Below, in pieces: positions 44,833-52,987 of a stretch of 64,000 bases of DNA (positions within the stretch are counted from its first letter, which is position 1; every line of letters starts with the position of its first letter). Source of the stretch: JANOYJ01 sp963792485 (GTDB lineage Bacteria; Pseudomonadota; Alphaproteobacteria; Rhizobiales; Rhizobiaceae); assembly GCA_963792485.1 (NCBI GenBank), contig CAWBWL010000007.1:496001-560000 (forward strand), read 5' to 3'. The notes under the pieces were generated by a model. It did not search any database. It saw nothing but the letters and a program-made list of their open reading frames with translations, and had not been told where the DNA came from. Both the position numbers and the translations under genes were made by a program.

Positions 44833-46050
44833 TCACCGCCGCGCCGCCAGCGAGATCACATTGTGCATGCGCTCGTCGGCGGTGGAGAGGAATTTCTTGA
44901 TGTTGCGCGCGGCTTGCCGGATGCGGTGCTCGTTTTCGACCAGAGCGAGGCGCACATAGTCATCGCCGTGCTCGCCAAAGCCGATGCCGGGCGCGACGGC
45001 GACTTCGGCCTTTTCGACAAGAAGCTTGGAGAATTCCAGCGAGCCGAGATGGCGGAATTTTTCCGGGATGGGGGCCCATGCGAACATGGTCGCGGCGGGG
45101 GGCGGCACGTGGAAGCCCGCCTTGCCGAAGCTTTCGACCATGACATCGCGGCGGCGCTTGTAGATGGCGCGCACTTCGGCAATGTCGGTGCCGTCGCCGT
45201 TGAGCGCATGCGTGGCGGCGACCTGGATGGGGGTGAAGGCGCCGTAGTCCAGATAGGATTTGACCCGCGTCAGCGCCCCGATCAGCCGCTCATTGCCGAC
45301 GGCGAACCCCATGCGCCAGCCGGGCATGGAATAGGTCTTCGACATGGAGGTGAATTCAACCGCGATGTCGATCGCGCCCGGCACCTGCAGGATGGAGGGC
45401 GGCGGGGTGCCGTCGAAATAGATCTCGGAATAGGCAAGGTCCGAGAGGATGATGATGTCGTGCTTCTTCGCAAACGCCACCACGTCCTTGTAGAAGTCGA
45501 GCGTCGCCACCTGCGCTGTCGGGTTGGACGGGTAGGAGACGATCATCGCAACGGGCTTAGGGATCGAATGTTTGACGCTCCGCTCCAGCGCGGGGACAAA
45601 ATGCTCGTCCGGCTCGACCGGTATCGAGCGGATGACGCCGCCGGACATGATGAAGCCGAAGGCGTGGATCGGATAGGTCGGGTTGGGGCACAGGATCACA
45701 TCGCCCGGCGCGGTGATCGCCTGCGCCATATTGGCGAAGCCCTCTTTCGAACCCAGCGTCGCCACAACCTGCGTGTCCGGATTGAGCTTCACGCCGAAGC
45801 GGCGTGCATAGTATGCGGCCTGGGCGCGGCGAAGGCCCGGAATGCCTTTGGAGGAGGAATAACGGTGCGTGCGCGGATCGCGAACCGTTTCGACCAGCTT
45901 ATCGACGATGCCCTTCGGCGTCGGCAGGTCCGGGTTTCCCATGCCGAGGTCAATGATGTCCGCCCCTGCGGCCCGCGCGCTCGCCTTCAGGCGGTTCACC
46001 TGTTCGAAGACATAGGGCGGCAGGCGGCGGGTTTTATGGAAATCTTCCAT
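44833..46050 (-). CDS. alaC: Aminotransferase, alanine/LL-diaminopimelate type (AlaC-like)
   Basis: A 405-residue fold-type I aminotransferase closely resembling E. coli AlaC, which makes alanine from pyruvate and glutamate; many databases label rhizobial copies LL-diaminopimelate aminotransferase. Shared features are LPPYVFEQVNRL, IIDLGMGNPDLPTP, RYSSSKGIPGLRRA, TLGSKEGFANM, NPTYPIHAFGF, SYPSNPTAQVA, the PLP lysine in TSMSKTYSMPGWRMGF and YGAFTPIQVAA. Length is normal. In rhizobia this gene commonly precedes hom, as here. The palindromic element now separates the two and begins right at the stop codon. Confidence 0.88.
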   Translation of the reverse strand: MEDFHKTRRLPPYVFEQVNRLKASARAAGADIIDLGMGNPDLPTPKGIVDKLVETVRDPRTHRYSSSKGIPGLRRAQAAYYARRFGVKLNPDTQVVATLGSKEGFANMAQAITAPGDVILCPNPTYPIHAFGFIMSGGVIRSIPVEPDEHFVPALERSVKHSIPKPVAMIVSYPSNPTAQVATLDFYKDVVAFAKKHDIIILSDLAYSEIYFDGTPPPSILQVPGAIDIAVEFTSMSKTYSMPGWRMGFAVGNERLIGALTRVKSYLDYGAFTPIQVAATHALNGDGTDIAEVRAIYKRRRDVMVESFGKAGFHVPPPAATMFAWAPIPEKFRHLGSLEFSKLLVEKAEVAVAPGIGFGEHGDDYVRLALVENEHRIRQAARNIKKFLSTADERMHNVISLAARR

Positions 46051-46212
46051 GAAAAGTCGGGCTCCGAAGTGTGGGACGCGCTATACACAAAATAACGGCA
46101 AGTCGATAGTTATGCGGGACTTCCTGCCAAAGCGTTATCCGCGCCAAGGCCGCCAGGACTTGCCCTGCGGCGCGTCTTGATGCGGCATGGCGCGCGACTT
46201 GAGATATGGTTG

Positions 46213-46560
46213 CTAATTATTCGCCGCCGCAGCAGCCTCAATCTCCGCCAGCGTCTCATTTCCGTGCAAGACGCCAATTCTGCGCAGGCGGCGCAGTTTC
46301 TCGGCATAAGTCTCCGGGCCGGGCTCGCCCGTGTTCTGCGAGGCTCTTGCCGAAACAAGATTGCTGCGCAGTGCCGCTGAGCCTGACGGTCCAAGCTGGG
46401 CGGTTTCGGGAACAGGAATGCGGCCGATCTTCGGGTATTCGCCGGTATCAATCGGCCCGCCATCCAAGGCAGCGCTCTGCGTGGCGCCGCTTGTGCCTGC
46501 GGACTGGCATCCCGCCAAAGCGATCAACGAACCAAGTGTCAAAAAAACCAGCTTCTTCAA
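46213..46560 (-). CDS. Small lipoprotein of unknown function
   Basis: A 115-residue protein starting at TTG (46560), with AGGTG six bases before. The N-terminus is a lipoprotein signal, MKKLVFLTLGSLIALAGCQS, in which LAGC is the lipobox and the cysteine is residue 18. The mature chain has IDTGEYPKIGRIPVPETAQL and an amphipathic EKLRRLRRIG segment. Comparable small lipoproteins are found in rhizobia next to metabolic genes without known function. It lies on the minus strand, divergent from phaC. Confidence 0.8.
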   Translation of the reverse strand: MKKLVFLTLGSLIALAGCQSAGTSGATQSAALDGGPIDTGEYPKIGRIPVPETAQLGPSGSAALRSNLVSARASQNTGEPGPETYAEKLRRLRRIGVLHGNETLAEIEAAAAANN

Positions 46561-46698
46561 AGTATCACCTGTCTGACATGCGCATTTTCCTTGATTGCCG
46601 GAAATTGCCGCGCCACATTAACATAACTTCGCATTTTGCCGCGCCAATGTGTCAGGAAACGGCCAAAATGAAAAGCAGATCCGGGGAGGATCAGTGAG

Positions 46699-48531
46699 AT
46701 GAGCGAAAAACCAGCGTCTGATACGGCCGGAGCCGCCAATGGCGCGGCGTTCGACGCTTACCTTGTCCGCGACCCCGAGACGCTCGCCCGCAATATCGCC
46801 CGCACGATTGAGGAGGCCGGCAAAGCCGCTTCCGTCTGGCTCGCGCCGCGCGAGGCGGGCGCCAAGACCGATCCGTCCGGCGAAGCGTTTGGACAGATGA
46901 TGGGTACGCTGTCCAAAGTTTCCGAATACTGGCTGTCCGACCCTGCCCGCACCATGGAGGCGCAGGCGGCGCTGTTTTCCGGCTTCGTCAATATCTGGTC
47001 GCGCTTGCTTGCGCGCATGGCCGGTGACGCCGGCAATGGCATCCATCCGGACGCCAAGCCCGACAAGCGTTTTGCTGACGAAGACTGGCAGAAGAACTAT
47101 TTCTTTGACTTCCTGCGCCAGGTTTATCTGGTCACATCCGATTGGGCGCAGAAGCTGGTGGACAAGGCGGAAGGCCTCGACCCGCAGACACGGATCAAGG
47201 CAGAATTTTACATCAAGCAGCTTGTGAACGCCGCCTCGCCTGCCAATTTCGGGCTGACTAATCCGGAGGTTTTGAAAGAAACCATCGCGACGAGCGGCGA
47301 GAATCTTGTGCGCGGCATGAAAATGCTGGCCGAGGACATTGCCGCCGGCAAGGGCGATCTGAAAATCCGGCAGGTGGACTATTCGCAGTTCTCGGTCGGC
47401 GAAAACATTGCGCTGACGCCTGGCAAGGTGATCGCCCGCTCGGATGTGTGCGAAGTCATCCAGTATAGCCCGACAACTGACAAGGTGCTGAAGCGCCCGC
47501 TGCTCATCTGCCCGCCTTGGATCAACAAATTCTATATCCTTGATCTGACGCCCGAAAAGAGCTTCATCCGCTGGGCGGTCGCGCAAGGCCATACGGTGTT
47601 CGTGCTCTCCTGGGTCAATCCGGATGAGCGCCACCGCAAGAAGAATTGGGAAGCTTATATCGACGAGGGCGTCATATTCGGCCTCGACACGATTGAAGCG
47701 GCGACCGGCGAACGCGAGGTCAATGTCATCGGCTATTGCGTCGGCGGCACGCTGCTCGCCGCAGGCCTTGCCCTGATGGCGCGCAATGGCGAGGCGCGCA
47801 TCAAGTCCGCCACCTTCTTCACCACACAGGTCGATTTCACCGAGGCCGGCGATCTCAAAGTGTTCTTTGACAAGGAGCAGGTGGCTCAACTTGAGGCTAC
47901 CATGCATGCGCAAGGCTATCTCGACGGCACTAAAATGGCCTCGGCCTTCAACATGCTGCGCTCGGGCGATCTGATCTGGCCCTACATCGTCAACAACTAC
48001 ATGAAGGGCAAAACGCCATCAGCTTTTGACCTTCTCTACTGGAACTCCGACACGACGCGCATGACGGAGGCGAACCATGCCTTCTATCTGCGCAAATGTT
48101 ATCTTGAAAATTCCATGGTGACCGGCAAGATGATGCTCGACGGCGCTCCGATCAGCCTGTCGGATGTCACCATCCCAATCTACAGCCTCGCGGCGCGCGA
48201 GGACCACATCGCCCCCGCCCGCTCCGCTTTCAAGGGCTGCCAATATTTCGGCGGACCCACGACTTTTGTCATGTCGGGCTCCGGTCACATCGCCGGCGTC
48301 ATCAACCCGCCGGAGAAGAAGAAGTATCAATATTGGACCGGCGGCAAACCGATTGGCGATTTCGACAAATGGGTTGCTGCGGCAACCGAGCATCCGGGAT
48401 CGTGGTGGCCGCATTGGCATTCATGGATATTGGAGCGCGATGGCCGCATGACAGAGGCGCGCCAGCCCGGCGGCAAGAAGCTGAAGGCGCTCGGCGATGC
48501 GCCGGGGGATTATGTGCGGGTTCGGGCGTGA
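46699..48531 (+). CDS. phaC: Class I poly(3-hydroxyalkanoate) polymerase
   Basis: PhaC polymerises (R)-3-hydroxyacyl-CoA into polyhydroxyalkanoate granules, a carbon store. The 610-residue protein is of class I length. The catalytic triad is visible: the nucleophile C347 in the lipase-box-like GYCVGGT, D502 in REDHIAP and H530 in GSGHIAG. It also has the PHA synthase N-terminal domain with QKNYFFDFLRQVYL and a helical LICPPWINKFYILDL segment. GGGGAGGA lies before the ATG at 46699. No phasin or phaAB gene is near. It is convergent with the RTX metalloprotease, only 4 bases away. Confidence 0.95.
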   Translation: MSEKPASDTAGAANGAAFDAYLVRDPETLARNIARTIEEAGKAASVWLAPREAGAKTDPSGEAFGQMMGTLSKVSEYWLSDPARTMEAQAALFSGFVNIWSRLLARMAGDAGNGIHPDAKPDKRFADEDWQKNYFFDFLRQVYLVTSDWAQKLVDKAEGLDPQTRIKAEFYIKQLVNAASPANFGLTNPEVLKETIATSGENLVRGMKMLAEDIAAGKGDLKIRQVDYSQFSVGENIALTPGKVIARSDVCEVIQYSPTTDKVLKRPLLICPPWINKFYILDLTPEKSFIRWAVAQGHTVFVLSWVNPDERHRKKNWEAYIDEGVIFGLDTIEAATGEREVNVIGYCVGGTLLAAGLALMARNGEARIKSATFFTTQVDFTEAGDLKVFFDKEQVAQLEATMHAQGYLDGTKMASAFNMLRSGDLIWPYIVNNYMKGKTPSAFDLLYWNSDTTRMTEANHAFYLRKCYLENSMVTGKMMLDGAPISLSDVTIPIYSLAAREDHIAPARSAFKGCQYFGGPTTFVMSGSGHIAGVINPPEKKKYQYWTGGKPIGDFDKWVAAATEHPGSWWPHWHSWILERDGRMTEARQPGGKKLKALGDAPGDYVRVRA

Positions 48532-48535
48532 GCCG

Positions 48536-50740
48536 CTACAGCGTATACTCCACCTGCGGCGTGAGGCTGGCCACCGTCGTTCCATACACCGTAATCGTTG
48601 CCGTCGCGCCGCCGCCAAGGAATGCCGTGATGTAGACGCCGGTGGTGAACAGGCCGGGGGAATATTCAAGGCTTGCAAGATCTTGGAAGAACAGGAACCC
48701 AGTCTGCATGGACGCGCTGAACTGCAGCCGGTCGCCCGCATCGACGAAATAGACTATGTCGGTGTTGCCGGCGGCAAAGTCGGTTTGAAGAAACTGGAAG
48801 AAGTCTCCGCCCGTTGAGCCAAACAGATAGTCATTTCCAAGTCCGCCGCGCATCGTGTCATTGATGGCGCCGCCGAAGAATGTGTCATTGCCCGTGCCGC
48901 CTTCGACATAGGCATTGCCGCCAAGGCCGACGAAGAACTGATCATTGCCGTCGCCGCCAAAGAGCAGGTCAAAACCAGCGACAGCCGAGCCGAAATCATT
49001 GCCGACGAGCGAGTCATTGTCCGCCCCGCCATACAACGTGTCATTGCCGCCATAGCCCCAGAGCAGGTCATTGCCCGCGTCGCCATTGCCGGTGTCAACA
49101 CCGTTCGACGCGGCGGGTGCGGTGTAATCGTCCATCAAGAGCGTGTCGTCGCCTGCGCCGCCGGACGCGTTGTCGTTGCCATCACCGCCGACAAGCGCGT
49201 CGTCGCCGCCGCCGCCATACAGGAAGTCGCCGCCGCCCTCTCCAAACAGCCCGTCGGCGCCGTTGTTGCCTGTGATTATGTTCCCGGTCGCATTGCCGAA
49301 GCCGAAGAAGGCTGCGGCGGAATCCGCCTGCAGGGCGTCGAAATCAGCGGCGAGCGTGAAGCCGGCGAGCGTGGTGCGCACAGTGTCGAAGCCGCTGCCG
49401 CCCGCTTCGGAAAGAATGTCGCCGGTTGAATCGACGACATAAGTGTCATCGCCCGCGCCGCCGTTCATCGTGTCGCCGCCCGCGCCGCCATTCAAAATGT
49501 TCCCCGCGCCATTGCCGGTCAGCGTGTCGTTGCCGGTTCCGCCGATCGCGTTCTCGATGAGAGTGCCGCGCGCGATTGTGACATTGCCCGTAAGGCCGCC
49601 AATGCTTGAAAAGGATTCGGCATTCAAGTTGATCACCTGATTTTGGGCGAAGCCCGAATAGTCCATCGTGTCGATACCGCCATTGTCGATGATGCAATAG
49701 GCGATGTCATTGTTGACGCTTGCGTCAAATATCGCGTTGCCGGCGGTGGAGTTGAAGCCGTATGCGGTGTTGCCAAGGCGCGTCGTGGTGGCCGCGCCGT
49801 AGAGCATTTGCGTGGCGAGGATATCGGCTACCATCGGGGTGAGAACAAACGCGCGCGACTGATTTATGGATGTGTTCTGCTGCTGGTCAAAATAAGACAT
49901 GATGGTCGTCTGCCAGCAGTCGTTCAGATACTGATTGTCGGTTCCGTAGGTGGCGGCGCCATTGTAATTGCCGCCATGGCCAAGGCTGAGAACATGGCCG
50001 ATTTCGTGCACATAGGTCTGGAAGCTGTAGGAGTTGATGCCGGTGCCGTTGGTCACAAGCCAAGCGGTGGCCACATTGACTGTCGCGGACTGGATGATGC
50101 CATTGGCAAAGACGTCGGTGGCAAACGCGCCAGCCTGATTGTCGACATGGGTGATTTGCGCGGCGGTGGTGATTTCGCTGAAAATAATGCCTGTGGCGTC
50201 GGACCAGACGGAATAGGCGGCGCGCGCCAGTGCCTGACCTTCAGCGGAAAGCGCCTGCACATTGTAAGTGATCGTGCCCCCCGACGTGACATTCCAGCGG
50301 CGTGGCGCCTCATTGTTGAACGCGTTGAAGCCGGAGATGAGCTGAATGGCGATCCGGTCGTTGGAATAGGGCTGCGACAGATCGTTGATGGCGAGTGTGT
50401 AGCTGCCGGTCCCAGGGGCCCCGGTGCCTGACGCCGCATCAAGATAGTACACTCCGCTGGTTGTCGCGGTGAAGGTGATGATCGAGAACTGGCTGTTGGC
50501 CGCGCCGCCGGCGTTGTCATTGACAGCCACTTGCGCTCCCGCGCTGTCCCTAAGGGTAAGCAGCGTGTCCAGGACAGAAGGATTTGTCAGGCCGCCATTC
50601 AATTCGATCCTGTATGTCTGACCAGCGACAAGATTGACCCTGATCCAGTCGCTGTCGCCCAGCACCTCAAGCTGGTCGCTCAAAATCCCACCAATTGCCA
50701 GATTTGTAGTCGTGCCAAGACCGCCGATGATATCGACCAT
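48536..50740 (-). CDS. RTX metalloprotease, serralysin-like (M10)
   Basis: A 734-residue secreted protease. Residues 10 to 118 form a pre-peptidase-like beta domain (VNLVAGQTYRIELNGG, GSYTLAI). The catalytic domain has the zinc site HEIGHVLSLGHGG with H245, E246, H249 and H255 and the Met-turn M281 in TIMSYFDQ. RTX nonapeptides run from about residue 390 to 665 (GGTGNDTLTGNGAGN, GGAGDDT), and the C-terminal 70 residues resemble the M10B end that serves as a type I export signal. There is no N-terminal signal peptide. The start ATG at 50740 has AGGAG at ideal distance. No exporter or inhibitor gene lies nearby. Confidence 0.88.
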   Translation of the reverse strand: MVDIIGGLGTTTNLAIGGILSDQLEVLGDSDWIRVNLVAGQTYRIELNGGLTNPSVLDTLLTLRDSAGAQVAVNDNAGGAANSQFSIITFTATTSGVYYLDAASGTGAPGTGSYTLAINDLSQPYSNDRIAIQLISGFNAFNNEAPRRWNVTSGGTITYNVQALSAEGQALARAAYSVWSDATGIIFSEITTAAQITHVDNQAGAFATDVFANGIIQSATVNVATAWLVTNGTGINSYSFQTYVHEIGHVLSLGHGGNYNGAATYGTDNQYLNDCWQTTIMSYFDQQQNTSINQSRAFVLTPMVADILATQMLYGAATTTRLGNTAYGFNSTAGNAIFDASVNNDIAYCIIDNGGIDTMDYSGFAQNQVINLNAESFSSIGGLTGNVTIARGTLIENAIGGTGNDTLTGNGAGNILNGGAGGDTMNGGAGDDTYVVDSTGDILSEAGGSGFDTVRTTLAGFTLAADFDALQADSAAAFFGFGNATGNIITGNNGADGLFGEGGGDFLYGGGGDDALVGGDGNDNASGGAGDDTLLMDDYTAPAASNGVDTGNGDAGNDLLWGYGGNDTLYGGADNDSLVGNDFGSAVAGFDLLFGGDGNDQFFVGLGGNAYVEGGTGNDTFFGGAINDTMRGGLGNDYLFGSTGGDFFQFLQTDFAAGNTDIVYFVDAGDRLQFSASMQTGFLFFQDLASLEYSPGLFTTGVYITAFLGGGATATITVYGTTVASLTPQVEYTL

Positions 50741-50955
50741 TTTATTCTCCTGTTATTGTTTTTCTTGAAGAAATAAAGAACCAATCCCCAAGGAGGCCCC
50801 GGCTGTAACATTAGCACTTTGCTGGAAAGCCGCAATCCAATTGTCACAAAAGTGTGACCTCCGAGCCGCGCAACCTCTGCCAGTCATTGCGGCTGATGCG
50901 ACGCTGAAGACCGCTAAAAATGCATTCAGGACGGGTGCGCCAGAAGGTCAGGTTT
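50741..50955. other. Gap upstream of RTX metalloprotease
   Basis: These 215 bases separate the minus-strand exported protein from the metalloprotease. They contain AT-rich sequence close to the metalloprotease start (TTTATTTCTTCAAG on the minus strand) that should include its promoter. I see no gene. Confidence 0.4.
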
Positions 50956-51372
50956 CTACTTTGGAAGATTCTCGACAAGAGCTTTCGCGTGGTTCGAGGC
51001 GGCGAAGGAATTCAGCTCCGCATCATGGATGCGCGAGCCAATTTCCGGAGTGCGGTGGCCTTTGCCTGCCAACAGTTCCGCCGCTGTCCCAAGCGACAGG
51101 CGCGCTTTGGCAGAATAAGCGCCGGACACTGTGACGCGGACCAGAGCCCAGCGGCCGGGCGCGGATGCATTCATCCGGGCTTGCGCGGTGATCACTACCC
51201 CGCCGCCGAGCAGCCGCGCCGTCTCTGCGCAAAGCTCCTGAGCGTAACTGGCGGCAAAGGCGGCCTTAGCGGGTTTGACTTCGCAGACAAGGCGAAGAGG
51301 CGTTGCTGCCGTCGTGCCGAAGGAATTCATGAGCAAGAGCGCCGCAGTCAGCGCCGGTTTTCCGTTTTTCAT
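50956..51372 (-). CDS. Exported protein of unknown function
   Basis: A 138-residue product from the ATG at 51372, where GGGG lies just before the start. The N-terminus MKNGKPALTAALLLMNSFG is a signal peptide, cleaved near TAATP. The mature part has two cysteines (RLVCEVK, QELCAET), a beta-rich core and an ALVRVTVSGAYSAKA segment. A longer in-frame start exists 55 codons upstream but would bury the signal peptide. It lies 215 bases upstream of the RTX metalloprotease on the same strand. No family recognised; the presence of a signal peptide and clean length argue that it is real. Confidence 0.6.
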   Translation of the reverse strand: MKNGKPALTAALLLMNSFGTTAATPLRLVCEVKPAKAAFAASYAQELCAETARLLGGGVVITAQARMNASAPGRWALVRVTVSGAYSAKARLSLGTAAELLAGKGHRTPEIGSRIHDAELNSFAASNHAKALVENLPK

Positions 51373-51654
51373 CGCCCCATCATTCACTGGCTGGACGCCA
51401 CAGGCAAGATGGCGCTTGCCGACGGTCGGGCAGACCGCTTCCGGGCGTGTGAGTGCGTGAATGCGGCCAAGTTTAACCGTCCTGTCACAATTTGTGTGGT
51501 GACAGCCTCCCCAAAACCACCTTTTTGCCGTATTCAATGCCTAGCCGCGTAATTGCGGGGGTCGAATTAATCGTTTATAGCCCGTTCCATGTCTCCCCGG
51601 AGACCAGAGTTGAAAGCGTCTGGCGGGGCGCACAGATCAAGGATTGAGTACGGG
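51373..51654. promoter_or_regulatory. Divergent region of exported protein and YcbK-like lipoprotein
   Basis: These 282 bases lie between two divergent genes. No clear ORF is present on its own. Promoters for both are expected; I could not assign -35 and -10 boxes with confidence. Confidence 0.35.
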
Positions 51655-52881
51655 TTGAAACGGGGATTTGCAAAAAATCTGCTTGAGCTACACCGCACTG
51701 CGGTGCTTCCGGCGCTTTTGTCCGCCCTCCTCCTGTCTTCCTGCACCTCCACAAGTTCAACGCTCAATGTCGGCCCATCTGCTCTGAACGCGCAAGCGCC
51801 TTCTGTGGAAGAGACTGTGACCGATGAGCAGGGGCAGGATATTGCTGCGCTTTTGCCGCAAGATGGCGTGAAGCCGTCAGCAAAACCCGCTGACCAGCAG
51901 GTCTCGTCCGCGACGGCTCCGATAGTGGCAGGCGATCAACCGCCAGCCGTCGCGCAGACGGTCGATCCGTCGGCCGCCGCGACCTATGCTCTCGCAAGTG
52001 CCGCTGCGGCCAATAACGCCGCGCCTGTTGCTGTGGCCGCCGCGCCGCAGCCTGCCGCTGACGCAAAGCTCGAAACCGGCACTGTCGCCGCCGCTCCTTC
52101 CGCGGACGGCGCCATCACGCCGCTGGCGGCTGAAGAAGCCGCGCCCGCCGCAGTGCCTGCCGCGAAGAAAAAGAAGTCCTTCTTCGGCACCATGTTTGGC
52201 GGAGGCAAGGACCCGGCGCCACAGCCCTTGAAGCAAGCCGCGCCCGCAGAGCCGCAATTGGCGCTCTCGGAAACTGTGCCGAAGAAGAACGAGGCGGAAG
52301 TCGTGCTTGCCAATCTCGACAAGCCGCTGGCAAAAAATGTGACCAAAGCCGTCATTTCGGACGCTGACGAGAGCGACAATGGCGCGCTGCCTGGCGTGCG
52401 CCAGTCAGCGCTGTTCGAGATCAAACACCGCAACAGCGCCAGCGATGATTCCAATGTCGATATCAGCGAAGAGGACAGCGCGCCGATCCAAGTCGCCTAT
52501 GCCGCCGGCCTCGCCCGCCTTGCGCCAAACGGTCTCAAGGTTCAGCGCGAAAGCGTGGATGTCGCATGCCTGAAGCCGCAGCTGGTGAAAGTCCTGAAGG
52601 GCCTTGAACGCCATTATGGCCGCGACGTGGTCGTCACCTCCGGCTTCCGCAGCCCGTCATTCAACCGCCGTGTGCGCGGCGCCAAGCATTCGCTGCACAT
52701 GTATTGCGCCGCCGCTGACATTCAGGTGCAGGGCGTGTCGAAATGGGCGCTGGCCAAATATCTGCGCGGCCTGCCCGGTCGCGGCGGCGTCGGCACCTAT
52801 TGCCACACCGATTCGATCCATGTCGATATCGGTCCCGACCGCGACTGGAACTGGCGCTGCTCGCGCCGCCAGAGGCGGTAA
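51655..52881 (+). CDS. YcbK-like D,D-carboxypeptidase-family lipoprotein (peptidase M15)
   Basis: A 408-residue lipoprotein. The signal ends in a lipobox, ALLLSSC (cysteine near residue 30). A long alanine- and proline-rich linker (about residues 35 to 270) leads to a C-terminal M15-type domain (DUF882/YcbK) with TSGFRSPSFNRRVRG, the HSLHMYCAAADIQV zinc site and TYCHTDSIHVDIG. Such proteins cut peptidoglycan peptides at the outer membrane. I favour a TTG start at 51655 with AAGGA upstream; an ATG at 51589 without a ribosome site would place 22 further residues before the signal. It is divergent from the exported protein at 51372. Confidence 0.85.
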   Translation: MKRGFAKNLLELHRTAVLPALLSALLLSSCTSTSSTLNVGPSALNAQAPSVEETVTDEQGQDIAALLPQDGVKPSAKPADQQVSSATAPIVAGDQPPAVAQTVDPSAAATYALASAAAANNAAPVAVAAAPQPAADAKLETGTVAAAPSADGAITPLAAEEAAPAAVPAAKKKKSFFGTMFGGGKDPAPQPLKQAAPAEPQLALSETVPKKNEAEVVLANLDKPLAKNVTKAVISDADESDNGALPGVRQSALFEIKHRNSASDDSNVDISEEDSAPIQVAYAAGLARLAPNGLKVQRESVDVACLKPQLVKVLKGLERHYGRDVVVTSGFRSPSFNRRVRGAKHSLHMYCAAADIQVQGVSKWALAKYLRGLPGRGGVGTYCHTDSIHVDIGPDRDWNWRCSRRQRR

Positions 52882-52987
52882 GTCGATCTGAGGCAGTCAA
52901 GACTTCGGCTGCCAAAACTCTTATTTGAGTTGCAAATAGAGCTCCCCGACTTTATAGTTTGCGGCCTGCGCTAAATCTTGAAGGCCA

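Noticed and set aside
44710..46095. 461-codon open frame on the plus strand through the palindrome and opposite alaC
   Set aside because: Antisense to a clear aminotransferase; the first 40 codons are just the inverted repeat.
46618..47913. 431-codon open frame antisense to phaC
   Set aside because: PhaC has a complete catalytic triad on the other strand; this one has none.
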